This document shows, piece after piece, positions 7,503 through 15,473 of a stretch of 64,000 nt of DNA. The DNA lies in the NCBI GenBank assembly GCA_015056055.1, contig SVHC01000004.1, forward strand, positions 1 to 64,000, written 5' to 3'. Source of the DNA: Clostridiales bacterium. GTDB lineage: Bacteria; Bacillota; Clostridia; Christensenellales; Aristaeellaceae. Under the pieces are notes generated by a model that was given only the letters and a program-made list of their open reading frames with translations, was not told the DNA's origin and made no database searches. Positions within the stretch are counted from its first letter, which is position 1; the number at the start of each line of letters is the position of its first letter. A program made the translations under genes and the position numbers.

Positions 7503-8588
7503 ATGCCTGCAAAAGTTACCTTTGCTCAGAAAAATTCTGTTCAGATTGAAGAACGCACGCGCGATGTTTTGCGCGTGCTTCCGCGTGCATGCCGTGATTT
7601 TCTTTTGAGCATTGAATCCACTACGCAGCCGCTTACACGGTACGCCTACGCAATCGATTTGCGCGTATTCTATCGGTATCTGATCAGCGAAATTCCGTAC
7701 TTTGCGAATAAGACGCCGGAAACTTTTCTGGATGTTGACTGGGATGAAATTACGTCCTCGGACATTACCTCCTATCTCAATTATCTGAATCTGTATTATA
7801 AGGAAAACGACGATTTCGAAACAAACAACAATTTGGGCAAAATGCGAAAGCTTGCTGCGATTAGAAGCTTTTTTAAATTTCTGTTTAAGAACAAGAGAAT
7901 TACTAAGGACGAAAGCGTGCTTGTAGACATGCCCAAACGGCATGAAAAGCCCATAATCCGGTTGGAAATTGACGAGGTTGCACGGCTGCTTGATGCTGTC
8001 GAAACCAGCGAAGGGCTTTCCGAACGGCAAAAAAAGTATGCTGAAAGAACTCGCCTTCGCGATATGACGATCCTGTTCCTTTTTCTTGGCACGGGAATGC
8101 GTGTCAGCGAGCTTGTAGGACTGGATATTGACCATGTGGACCTTTCTATCAATGGCCTTCTCGTTACACGCAAAGGCGGAAATCAGGCTATTTTGTACTT
8201 CCCGGATGAAGTGGCCGACTTGCTCAGAACCTATCTGGCCGAGCGCGAAAAGATGGCTGCTTTGCCGGGTCATGAAAGCGCGCTGTTTCTCTCGCTGCAG
8301 AAAAAACGCATCGGCGTGGATGCAGTCGAAAATATGGTCAAAAAATATGCGCGCATTGCAGCGCCGCTTAAAACAAAAATCAGCCCGCATAAGCTGCGGG
8401 CCACATTCGGAACCAATCTCTATCGCGAAACCGGCGATATTTACCTTGTTGCAGACGTTCTGGGCCATTCCGACGTCAATACTACGCGCAGGCATTACGC
8501 CGCTATGAGCGATGATTTGCGCCGCAGAGCAGCAAAATCCGTCGTACTGCGTGAAGAAAAGATTTCTGCCGAAGAAGATGAAGAATAA
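7503..8588 (+). CDS. Tyrosine recombinase, XerC/XerD-like
   Basis: 361-aa site-specific recombinase. The N-terminal core-binding domain (about 30-150) is followed by the catalytic domain with Arg200 (GTGMRVSEL), Lys224 (TRKGG), HKLR at 296-299, His322 (LGHSDV) and the nucleophile Tyr332 (RRHYAAM), so all catalytic residues are present. It is somewhat longer than XerC/XerD (about 300 aa), with an extended N-terminus and an insertion near 165-185. No att repeats or phage genes flank it, so a chromosomal role (dimer resolution or similar) is more likely than an integrase. It is preceded by GGAGG and read from the promoter opposite lexA. Confidence 0.88.
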   Translation: MPAKVTFAQKNSVQIEERTRDVLRVLPRACRDFLLSIESTTQPLTRYAYAIDLRVFYRYLISEIPYFANKTPETFLDVDWDEITSSDITSYLNYLNLYYKENDDFETNNNLGKMRKLAAIRSFFKFLFKNKRITKDESVLVDMPKRHEKPIIRLEIDEVARLLDAVETSEGLSERQKKYAERTRLRDMTILFLFLGTGMRVSELVGLDIDHVDLSINGLLVTRKGGNQAILYFPDEVADLLRTYLAEREKMAALPGHESALFLSLQKKRIGVDAVENMVKKYARIAAPLKTKISPHKLRATFGTNLYRETGDIYLVADVLGHSDVNTTRRHYAAMSDDLRRRAAKSVVLREEKISAEEDEE

Positions 8589-8600
8589 TCCATTGCGCAT

Positions 8601-9329
8601 TCAGGCTTCGATTTGAGCCTGTTTGCGCAATTTTTCTATCAAGCGGCTTTCCATGCGTGAAACCTGCACCTGTGAAATGCCCATATCTTTGGCGATTTCT
8701 GTCTGCGTATCGCGGTAAAAATAGCGGCGGATAATCAGCCGCTTTTCTTCTTCCGGCAAATGTTTCAGAAGCCGCGCGATTTCCAGCCGTTTGTCGATTG
8801 CTTCGGATGGGTCGCTTCCTATGGTATCACGAAGCGTCATGCTGCCGTCTTCTGATAGAGATTCATCCAGGGAACGCATGGGTTTCAGCGCGTTCAGTGC
8901 CAGGATAACTTCTTCCTTGGTCATATTCAGGTTTTCAGCAATGTCGCCTACGGAAGGCTGCCGAAAATTTGTTTCTTCGTATTCTTTCAGGAATGCCAGT
9001 ACGATTTTTGCCTTGTCGCGGAGTGAACGCGAAACCCGCACAAGGCCGTCATCACGCAGAAAACGCCGTATTTCCCCCATGATTACGGGAACGGCATATG
9101 TTGAAAATGCTACGCCGTATGCGGTATCAAAGTTCCGTATGGCTTTTACAAGCCCCATGCAACCAAGTTGATACAGGTCGTCGTATTCCTTTCCGCGACC
9201 GAGATAACGCTTTACGATGTATTTTACCAGGGCTACATTATCGTTTACCAATTTGTTCATAGCATTTGTATCCCCACTTTGCGCCAGAAGAATCGTATCA
9301 TTCAGGCTTTCGTTCCGTTCCGTTTTCAA
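8601..9329 (-). CDS. sigF: Sporulation sigma factor SigmaF
   Basis: 242-aa sigma factor with region 2 (MNKLVNDNVALVKYIVKRYL...YDDLYQLGCMGLVKAIRNFD), region 3 and region 4 (TQTEIAKDMGISQVQVSRME). The FSTYAVPVIMGEIRRFLRDDG stretch closely follows Bacillus SigF. It is the first forespore-specific sigma factor, held inactive by SpoIIAB. A TTG at 9329 overlaps the spoIIAB stop (TTGA); it gives an N-terminus aligning with SigF of other species. An internal ATG at 9260 with a GGGGA upstream would cut about 23 residues, including conserved ones, so TTG is preferred. Confidence 0.93.
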   Translation of the reverse strand: MKTERNESLNDTILLAQSGDTNAMNKLVNDNVALVKYIVKRYLGRGKEYDDLYQLGCMGLVKAIRNFDTAYGVAFSTYAVPVIMGEIRRFLRDDGLVRVSRSLRDKAKIVLAFLKEYEETNFRQPSVGDIAENLNMTKEEVILALNALKPMRSLDESLSEDGSMTLRDTIGSDPSEAIDKRLEIARLLKHLPEEEKRLIIRRYFYRDTQTEIAKDMGISQVQVSRMESRLIEKLRKQAQIEA

Positions 9330-9781
9330 GCGTGCTTTGCGGCAGGAAGATTCACTGCCGCAAAGTTTTTTTGCATGCGAACGGATGTTCCGTATTTGGG
9401 ACGTGAACGTACCTCGACAGAATCCATAAAGCTTTCCATTACGGTAAAGCCCATTCCGGAGCGTTCGGATTCTGTTTCTGTGGTAAAGAATGGTTCGCGT
9501 GCCTTGGTTATATCTTCTATGCCGCATCCGTTGTCAATGACGTCCACGGTAAGGATGTTATCCGCTGTCAGAGTCGCGTGCATCCGTATGGTTCCGCCCA
9601 GTTGCTTATATCCGTGCACAATGGCGTTTGTAACCGCTTCTGATATGGCGGTCTTTACATCCCCCATCTCTTCCAGCGTAGGATTCAGAGGTAAAATAAA
9701 GGCGCTGATCGTCATTCGGGCAAAAGCCTCGTTTTCCGGGCAGGCATAAAAATCCATGCACATCTCATTTACAATTTTCAT
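9326..9781 (-). CDS. spoIIAB: Anti-sigma F factor SpoIIAB
   Basis: 151-aa GHKL-fold kinase/anti-sigma factor. The N box EAVTNAIVHGY (about 49-58), G1 box DNGCGIED (83-90) and G2 region SERSGMGFTVM are visible. It binds SigF in the presence of ATP and phosphorylates SpoIIAA. AGGAGG lies 7 bases before the ATG and overlaps the 3' end of spoIIAA. The stop codon overlaps the sigF start, coupling inhibitor and sigma factor production. Confidence 0.95.
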   Translation of the reverse strand: MKIVNEMCMDFYACPENEAFARMTISAFILPLNPTLEEMGDVKTAISEAVTNAIVHGYKQLGGTIRMHATLTADNILTVDVIDNGCGIEDITKAREPFFTTETESERSGMGFTVMESFMDSVEVRSRPKYGTSVRMQKNFAAVNLPAAKHA

Positions 9782-9790
9782 ATTTTCCTC

Positions 9791-10096
9791 CTATGCAAGC
9801 TTTTCTATAAGCCGGTATAAGCCTGCCATTTCAAAAATGCGGTCTACCCGCTTCCCTACGCCAATCACAGCTACGCTGCCGCCTTTGCGGCTCATGATTC
9901 GATATCTTCCAAGGAGCATGCCGATTCCGGAACTGTCCATAAAATCCACGCCGTGCATATCGAAAATCAGTCGCTTTATCCGACTATCACTGATTCGTTC
10001 GTCCAGGTTGTCGCGCATTCCCTCGGCGGCATTGTGATCCAAATCTCCGGCGAGCGTTACAATCAGATCGTGTTTTCTTATCTCCATTGAAATCAA
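9791..10096 (-). CDS. spoIIAA: Anti-anti-sigma factor SpoIIAA
   Basis: About 101-aa STAS-domain protein. The phosphorylation site region FMDSSGIGMLLGRY is at about 53-65, with the target serine one of the two in DSSG. Unphosphorylated SpoIIAA displaces SigF from SpoIIAB. Start choice: a TTG at 10096 lies 8 bases after AGAGGGG (10105-10111); an ATG at 10087 would be 17 bases away and a GTG at 10105 overlaps the site. TTG is therefore favoured, with three residues of uncertainty. It begins 71 bases after the FtsH-like gene ends on the same strand; I could not identify a SigmaH or Spo0A site in that gap. Confidence 0.92.
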   Translation of the reverse strand: MISMEIRKHDLIVTLAGDLDHNAAEGMRDNLDERISDSRIKRLIFDMHGVDFMDSSGIGMLLGRYRIMSRKGGSVAVIGVGKRVDRIFEMAGLYRLIEKLA

Positions 10097-10167
10097 AAAA
10101 ATCACCCCTCTGCTAAGTAGAGGGATGATTCAACATGGAGAGATATTTTCCCTTTGACAAAAAACAC

Positions 10168-11706
10168 CTATGCTGGCGCTTTTTCACTTTCGATCGACAA
10201 AATGGAGTCAAGCTCCTTTTCTGTGATCATTTCATGCTCAAGCAATGCATCGGTCAGATGGCGGAGCTTGGGCATCTGTGCCTCCAGAAGCGCTGTAACG
10301 GCCATATATTCCTGCTGCAGGCGCTGTTTGCATACTTCCGCTGCGTTGGTGCTGCTGCCAACCAGACGGTTTAGTGCGCGCAGAGAAACATAAGGCTCGT
10401 TTTCAAGCCCCAGTTCCATAACCATCGCGGATGCGATTTCCGTCGCGCGCATCAGATCGTTTGCGGCGCCGGTAGACAAATGTTCAGTGTCGTAAAAGAG
10501 TGACTCAGCAGCGCGTCCTGCAAGGAGAACTTGAATTTGCGCGGAAAGCTGTGCTTTATCAGTCAGTATCGTTTCCTTGGGAATGATTACGTTGTAACCG
10601 GCGGCACCTTTTGCAGACGGAAGAATGCTGATTCTGGCAATTGGATGTTCCGGCTGGAGATACCTGGATGCAATGGCATGTCCGGCTTCATGAACTGCAA
10701 TTTGCCGTTTTTCGTTTTCGGATGCGCGGCTTGACTTTGTATCACCAACTATAGCTTTCAGGTAAGCATGATCCATATCTTCCGGTTCGATGCGCTCTGC
10801 TCCGCGTCGCACGGCATGGATTGCAGCTTCGTTCAAAAGGTTTTCTAGAGAAGCTCCGCTGAAATAACTGGTGTTCCTTGCAATGTCTTCAAGATCGACT
10901 TCCTCGGCCAAAGACTTATTCTGCGCATGGAGACGCAGAATACTCAGTCGTTCCTTAAGCGCAGGAAGACCGACTTCGATCTGGCGATCAAATCTTCCGG
11001 GACGAAGCAGCGCGGGGTCCAGAGAATCAACACGGTTTGTGGCTGCAAGTACGATGATTCCATCGCTTGGCTTGAAACCGGACATTTCTGATAAAAGCGC
11101 ATTGAGTGTCTGTTCACGTTCATCTGAGGAAACTTCATCACGTTTCTTGCCCATTGCGTCAATTTCGTCAATAAAGATTACGCATTTTCCGGCTTTTCTT
11201 GCTCGGGAAAACAATTCGCGCACGCGTTTGGCTCCAACGCCCACATACATTTCTACGAAATCCGAACCGGAAAGCGCAAAATACGGAACACCTGCCTCAC
11301 CTGCCAGTGCACGTGCAAGAAGAGTTTTTCCTGTGCCGGGTGGGCCGTACAGCAAAACGCCGTGCGGAATTCTTGCCCCCATCTGCGCGTATTTTTCTGG
11401 CTCTTTCAGAAAATCAACCAAATCATTTAGAGCAGAAAGCGCCGCTTCATTTGCTGCGACATCTGAAAAGTGGACATGAGATTGTGCGTTTTCGATTGCA
11501 ATACTCCCCTTGAATCCTCCGGCAACAGCATGCTCCGGCTCTTTTTTCATAAATCCGATGAATAACATCAAAATGAGTGATGCCGCAAAAAGAATCCGGC
11601 TGGCTTGTGATAAAAACATTGCATCTTGCCCAGTCGACAGCATAAGAGCTGTTCCTAAAGATGAAGTGCACACGACGGCGCATATAAGCAGATATCGTTT
11701 GTTCAC
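10168..11706 (-). CDS. ftsH: FtsH-type AAA+ membrane metalloprotease, short form
   Basis: 512-aa ATP-dependent zinc protease. Two membrane segments (about 5-24 and 36-54) are separated by only about ten residues, so the usual extracytoplasmic domain of about 70 residues is missing. The AAA domain has Walker A GPPGTGKT (121-128), Walker B VIFIDEID, the SRH around ATNRVDSLDPALLRPGRFDR, and the M41 zinc motif HEAGH (339-343). Acidic ligand candidates follow in TGAANDLMRATE. The GTG at 11706 is preferred because GAGGTGAT lies correctly upstream; GTG at 11718 overlaps that site. It directly precedes spoIIAA on the same strand, so a role in sporulation is plausible. It may be a second FtsH paralogue. 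Confidence 0.88.
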   Translation of the reverse strand: MNKRYLLICAVVCTSSLGTALMLSTGQDAMFLSQASRILFAASLILMLFIGFMKKEPEHAVAGGFKGSIAIENAQSHVHFSDVAANEAALSALNDLVDFLKEPEKYAQMGARIPHGVLLYGPPGTGKTLLARALAGEAGVPYFALSGSDFVEMYVGVGAKRVRELFSRARKAGKCVIFIDEIDAMGKKRDEVSSDEREQTLNALLSEMSGFKPSDGIIVLAATNRVDSLDPALLRPGRFDRQIEVGLPALKERLSILRLHAQNKSLAEEVDLEDIARNTSYFSGASLENLLNEAAIHAVRRGAERIEPEDMDHAYLKAIVGDTKSSRASENEKRQIAVHEAGHAIASRYLQPEHPIARISILPSAKGAAGYNVIIPKETILTDKAQLSAQIQVLLAGRAAESLFYDTEHLSTGAANDLMRATEIASAMVMELGLENEPYVSLRALNRLVGSSTNAAEVCKQRLQQEYMAVTALLEAQMPKLRHLTDALLEHEMITEKELDSILSIESEKAPA

Positions 11707-11833
11707 GCTATCAATCACCTCATTGTTTTTTCAATAAAATTATACTATATTGATACTTATGCGTCTACAAGCATCTTTTGGCATAAACACGCAGAATCAG
11801 GTTATGCTATATGGCATATCAGGAGGAAGCGGA

Positions 11834-14191
11834 ATGAAAAAACAAAGAAGGAAAAATGGGCGGATCATTTGGGGAGTTATAGTTTCTGCACTTGCAATAT
11901 TTATATGGCGGCTGGATATTACGAATTGGACACGGTTGGATATCGATAAACTTCGGAATTATCAGCAAACGGCGATTCTGTATGATGGAAAAGATTCCGA
12001 AATTGGGATCCTTGCTTCGGCTCAGCACAGAATTCAAATTTCGCTGAATGACATTCCTCAATCGGTACGGAATGCTTTTCTTGCTGCTGAGGACGCACGG
12101 TTTTATGAACATTATGGCATAGATCCATGGCGTATAGGCGGAGCGCTGGTTGCCAATATACGAATCGGCGGATATGCTCAGGGTGCATCTACCATAACGC
12201 AGCAATTGATTAAACTAACGCATTTATCCGGAGAGAAATCGATGTCCCGAAAGGCACAGGAGGCATGGCTTGCCCTGCAGCTGGAAAGGCAAATGGAAAA
12301 AGATGAAATACTGGAGATCTATTTAAATACTGTATATTTTGGCGGAGCAGGATCAGGGGTCGGCGCATATGGAATTGAAGCTGCATCCAATACTTTTTTT
12401 CAGAAGAGTGCAAAGGAACTGTCAATTTCGGAGGGAGCGCTCTTGGCTGCGGTGATAAAATCCCCTTCCGGCTATGCGCCTACAATTCATCCGGAAAAAG
12501 CGATTGCACGGAGAAATTCTATTCTTGATGCTATGGCCGAATACAATTTTATTGATATGGAAACTGCGCAGAAGGCAAAAAATGAGCCGCTGGGACTGAA
12601 TGTTGCCGATATGGAGGATATTCCGTTTGGATGGTATGTAGATGCCGCGCTTGCTGAGGCTGAAAAATTGCTGGATGTCAGTGCAGATGAGGTTTTGACT
12701 GGAGGATATCGTATATATACATGCCTTGATCCTGAAGCGCAGAAGACAGCCGAATCTTTGTTTGAAAACGGAGGCAACTTTCCTGATCCGGCAGCAGATG
12801 GAACACCTGTTCAGGCTGCGTTTGTTGCTCTTGATGCAGACAGCGGACAGGTTATTGCTCTTATTGGCGGGCGCAATTATGGAATGCGTCGTGGTCTTAA
12901 TCGTGCCACGCAGATTGCGCGTCAGCCGGGTTCTGCCATCAAGCCTGTTTCTACCTATGCTGCGGCGGTGGATGGAGCGGGTTTTGTGCCTACAAGCATT
13001 CTGCTGGATGAGCAAAGAGAGTTCGGAGATGGCTATATGCCCGGAAATGCGGGAGGCAATTACTACGGTAAGGTTACTATGCGAGAGGCACTTTCAAGGT
13101 CGCTCAATGTAGCAACACTGGATCTTGCGGAAATCGTTGGGATAAACGCTGTGCGTGTATATGCACAGCGGCTAGGCTTGCCTGTTGATGCTGCAGATCA
13201 GAATCTTTCACTTGCTTTGGGATCAATGACATACGGTGTTTCCCCTCTTGAACTTGCAAATGCCTACCAGCCGCTTGCAAACAAGGGAAATTTTCATAAG
13301 GCTTATCTGATACGCCGAATCGAGAACAATAAAGGCGAAATAGTTTATAGTTATTCGAAAGAAACAGAACGTGTTCTCAGTGAAGAAAGTGCATTTATCC
13401 TTACCAGCATGCTGGAAACTGCGGCTGACTCCGGCAGCGCTAAGGCACTTGCTTCCGTTCCTTTTGCGGTAGCAGGCAAAACAGGCACTGTAGAAATGCC
13501 TTCTTCCAATGGTAACAGAGATATATGGACTGTGGCGTATACTCCATCTGTAGTTGTGTCTGTATGGATGGGATTTGACATGCCGGACGAAATGCACGCA
13601 TTGCCCGAGGGCACCGGAGGCAGCGGATATCCGGCGCGTTTTGCGGCAAAGTTTCTGTCGGCTACAGAGGATTTTTTATACGGAGGGGATTTTACGATTC
13701 CACATGGGATTACCCGGGTTTATATTGATAAAAAGGCTCTGGATGAATTGAAAGCTATCCTTCTTGCGACTGAACTTACGCCTCCGGAATACCGGATAAA
13801 GGAGGTGTTCACGGCTGGAAAAGTTCCATCTTCGGTGTCTCCGTATTGGAATATACCGCAGAAGGTTATGGATCTTGAAGTGGTTCTCAACAAGGCTGAA
13901 AAGCCTGAAATACGCTTCACTGCGCCCGAGGATGGTGTGGAATATCTGATTATGCGCACGGAGGATGGTAACCGTAAAATTATTGCTTCTCTGACAGGAG
14001 AAAAAGGAGAACGTATTTCTTACGTGGATGAAACGATTGTATCATCTAAAGCCGAAACAGCTTATTCTGTTCTTCCGCGCCATGCGGCGTTGTATGAAAT
14101 GGGAAGATTGGTAGTTGGAGAGGAATCGGAGGCAGTTTCACCGCAGAAAAACAGAAAGCAAAGTCTATTGATGGAATGGTTTAAAAACTAG
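11834..14191 (+). CDS. Class A penicillin-binding protein (glycosyltransferase/transpeptidase)
   Basis: 785-aa bifunctional peptidoglycan synthase. After a short basic N-terminus comes one membrane anchor (about 12-30). The GT51 domain has the catalytic EDARFYEHYG near 86, then GASTITQQL and an EIYLNTVYFGG block. The transpeptidase domain has SAIK (PGSAIKP, near 366), an SRSLN motif and KTGT near 549, all intact. A C-terminal region of about 150 residues resembles an FN3-like extension. AGGAGG precedes the ATG at 11834 by 8 bases; upstream in-frame ATGs lack such a site. It diverges from the ftsH gene and ends at a strong hairpin. Confidence 0.92.
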   Translation: MKKQRRKNGRIIWGVIVSALAIFIWRLDITNWTRLDIDKLRNYQQTAILYDGKDSEIGILASAQHRIQISLNDIPQSVRNAFLAAEDARFYEHYGIDPWRIGGALVANIRIGGYAQGASTITQQLIKLTHLSGEKSMSRKAQEAWLALQLERQMEKDEILEIYLNTVYFGGAGSGVGAYGIEAASNTFFQKSAKELSISEGALLAAVIKSPSGYAPTIHPEKAIARRNSILDAMAEYNFIDMETAQKAKNEPLGLNVADMEDIPFGWYVDAALAEAEKLLDVSADEVLTGGYRIYTCLDPEAQKTAESLFENGGNFPDPAADGTPVQAAFVALDADSGQVIALIGGRNYGMRRGLNRATQIARQPGSAIKPVSTYAAAVDGAGFVPTSILLDEQREFGDGYMPGNAGGNYYGKVTMREALSRSLNVATLDLAEIVGINAVRVYAQRLGLPVDAADQNLSLALGSMTYGVSPLELANAYQPLANKGNFHKAYLIRRIENNKGEIVYSYSKETERVLSEESAFILTSMLETAADSGSAKALASVPFAVAGKTGTVEMPSSNGNRDIWTVAYTPSVVVSVWMGFDMPDEMHALPEGTGGSGYPARFAAKFLSATEDFLYGGDFTIPHGITRVYIDKKALDELKAILLATELTPPEYRIKEVFTAGKVPSSVSPYWNIPQKVMDLEVVLNKAEKPEIRFTAPEDGVEYLIMRTEDGNRKIIASLTGEKGERISYVDETIVSSKAETAYSVLPRHAALYEMGRLVVGEESEAVSPQKNRKQSLLMEWFKN

Positions 14192-14195
14192 AAAG

Positions 14196-14242
14196 AACAG
14201 GTTCGCGCTACCGCTATTGGTAGATGTGCGAACCTGTTTTTG
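14196..14242 (+). terminator. Terminator between PBP and XRE-TPR genes
   Basis: Inverted repeat with 11-bp outer arms (AACAGGTTCGC at 14196-14206 and GCGAACCTGTT at 14228-14238), followed on the plus strand by TTTTTG. The minus side has only a moderate T stretch, so it acts mainly for the PBP gene and possibly both ways. Confidence 0.8.
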
Positions 14243-14259
14243 TATGTATTTAGCGAGTG

Positions 14260-15288
14260 CTACAATTGTTTTTTCAAACGCGCGATTTCGCGCAAAATAG
14301 ATTCTACAGATTCGCCGCTCGTATCACCCCATTCTTTTTCAGAAATTTCCAATTCAAGCTGCCGGGCTTCTATTGCTCCGAGAATATCTCCATCCATTTC
14401 ACAAACCTGCGCTAACGAGTCAATTGGATCAGAAAAACGAGGCACAGGCAACAAGCTAATGGAACGGCGGTAACTTTCCTTGGCAGATGTATAATCTCTG
14501 GTTTGAGCTTGAAAATCTCCGATCCAATGGTGAACGCTCCAGTTTTCGGGATAATCTTGCCCCATTTGTTCCCATAGCATTTTTGCTGTATCTATGTCAC
14601 GCTTTGCCAGTGCAAGCTTGATTTTTTGTACCGTTACAAAATAGCCGCTGCCTTGCTGGGCCATCAAGGTGCAATAAGTTTGGGCCTCTTTTAAGCGATT
14701 GTCATCAATCAACTGTGCAATCAGCCACGCATATCCGCTCAAAAAGTCAGGATTGTTCTTGATAAAATCCTTATAATGCGCAATCAGAGCATTGTGAGTG
14801 TTGTTTCTGGGGTCGACATGCTTTCCGCCCATGGCGTGTGAAAGTGCGGTCCATGCATAGGAAGAATGTGGATTGCGCCTCATAGCCTCCAGTGCATAAT
14901 CTTCTGCGCGCGCGTTATGTTCCTGAGCCAAATGAAGCTCCAGATTTGCAAGCATTTCATGAGGTTCGCTGTTGCCGGGTTCGCGATAAGCTTTTTCCAG
15001 CAGGAATGTACGCTCGTTTTCTGCATCAGCAGAATTTATAAAGCGAACATCATAGAGCATATTCTGGATTCTTTCCATTCGTGTTTCGTCAGAAATAGAA
15101 AATAAATCGTCAATACTGACCCCGAAGTACGCTGATAAATCAGGAAGTAACCCGATGTCAGGGACGGAAGAACCACATTCCCATTTGCTGATTGCTTGAG
15201 GCGTAATACCAAAGTGACGTGCCATTGCCTCCTGCGTGGCTCCTCGACGCATACGAAGCATTTTTATCTGTTTTCCAATATTGTTCAT
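14260..15288 (-). CDS. XRE-family regulator with C-terminal TPR-like repeats
   Basis: 342-aa protein. Residues 1-65 form a helix-turn-helix of the XRE/Cro type (IKMLRMRRGATQEAMARHFGITPQAISKWECGSSVPD). The remaining part is all-helical with TPR-like features (pairs such as AEDYALEAMRRNPHSSYAWTALSHAM). The architecture resembles Firmicutes regulators whose TPRs bind peptides or partner proteins (Rgg/PlcR/Rap-like organisation), though no secreted peptide gene is next to it. A consensus promoter is present upstream and the gene is monocistronic. Its targets are unknown; it may regulate itself. Confidence 0.82.
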   Translation of the reverse strand: MNNIGKQIKMLRMRRGATQEAMARHFGITPQAISKWECGSSVPDIGLLPDLSAYFGVSIDDLFSISDETRMERIQNMLYDVRFINSADAENERTFLLEKAYREPGNSEPHEMLANLELHLAQEHNARAEDYALEAMRRNPHSSYAWTALSHAMGGKHVDPRNNTHNALIAHYKDFIKNNPDFLSGYAWLIAQLIDDNRLKEAQTYCTLMAQQGSGYFVTVQKIKLALAKRDIDTAKMLWEQMGQDYPENWSVHHWIGDFQAQTRDYTSAKESYRRSISLLPVPRFSDPIDSLAQVCEMDGDILGAIEARQLELEISEKEWGDTSGESVESILREIARLKKQL

Positions 15289-15327
15289 ACTTTTCCTCGT
15301 GATTGTATTTTCAGATCTGATAGCTCT

Positions 15328-15355
15328 ATTATATAGATTTATTATGCTAATACAA
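15328..15355 (-). promoter_or_regulatory. Promoter of the XRE-TPR regulator gene
   Basis: Minus-strand TTGTAT (15350-15355), 16-bp spacer, TATAAT (15328-15333). An imperfect inverted repeat (TATGCTCTATA at 15363 and TATAGCATA near 15392) lies just upstream and could be an operator. Confidence 0.6.
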
Positions 15356-15405
15356 TGGCGGTATGCTCTATATTTTGCAACCGATGGTTGTATAGCATAT
15401 AAAAG

Positions 15406-15442
15406 TAAAAAATACCGGCGGACCCTTACGAATCCGCCGGCT
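15406..15442 (-). terminator. Terminator of the ctsR-clpC operon
   Basis: Hairpin with CCGGCGGA/TCCGCCGG arms followed on the minus strand by TATTTTTTAC, 30 bases after the clpC stop. Confidence 0.88.
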
Positions 15443-15473
15443 ATGCCGAATCAAACAATACTACAAAAGATAC

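Noticed and set aside
7503-8588. Recombinase as an integrase of a mobile element
   Set aside because: No flanking repeats, tRNA, excisionase or phage genes; the Cys-rich gene and lexA neighbours look chromosomal.
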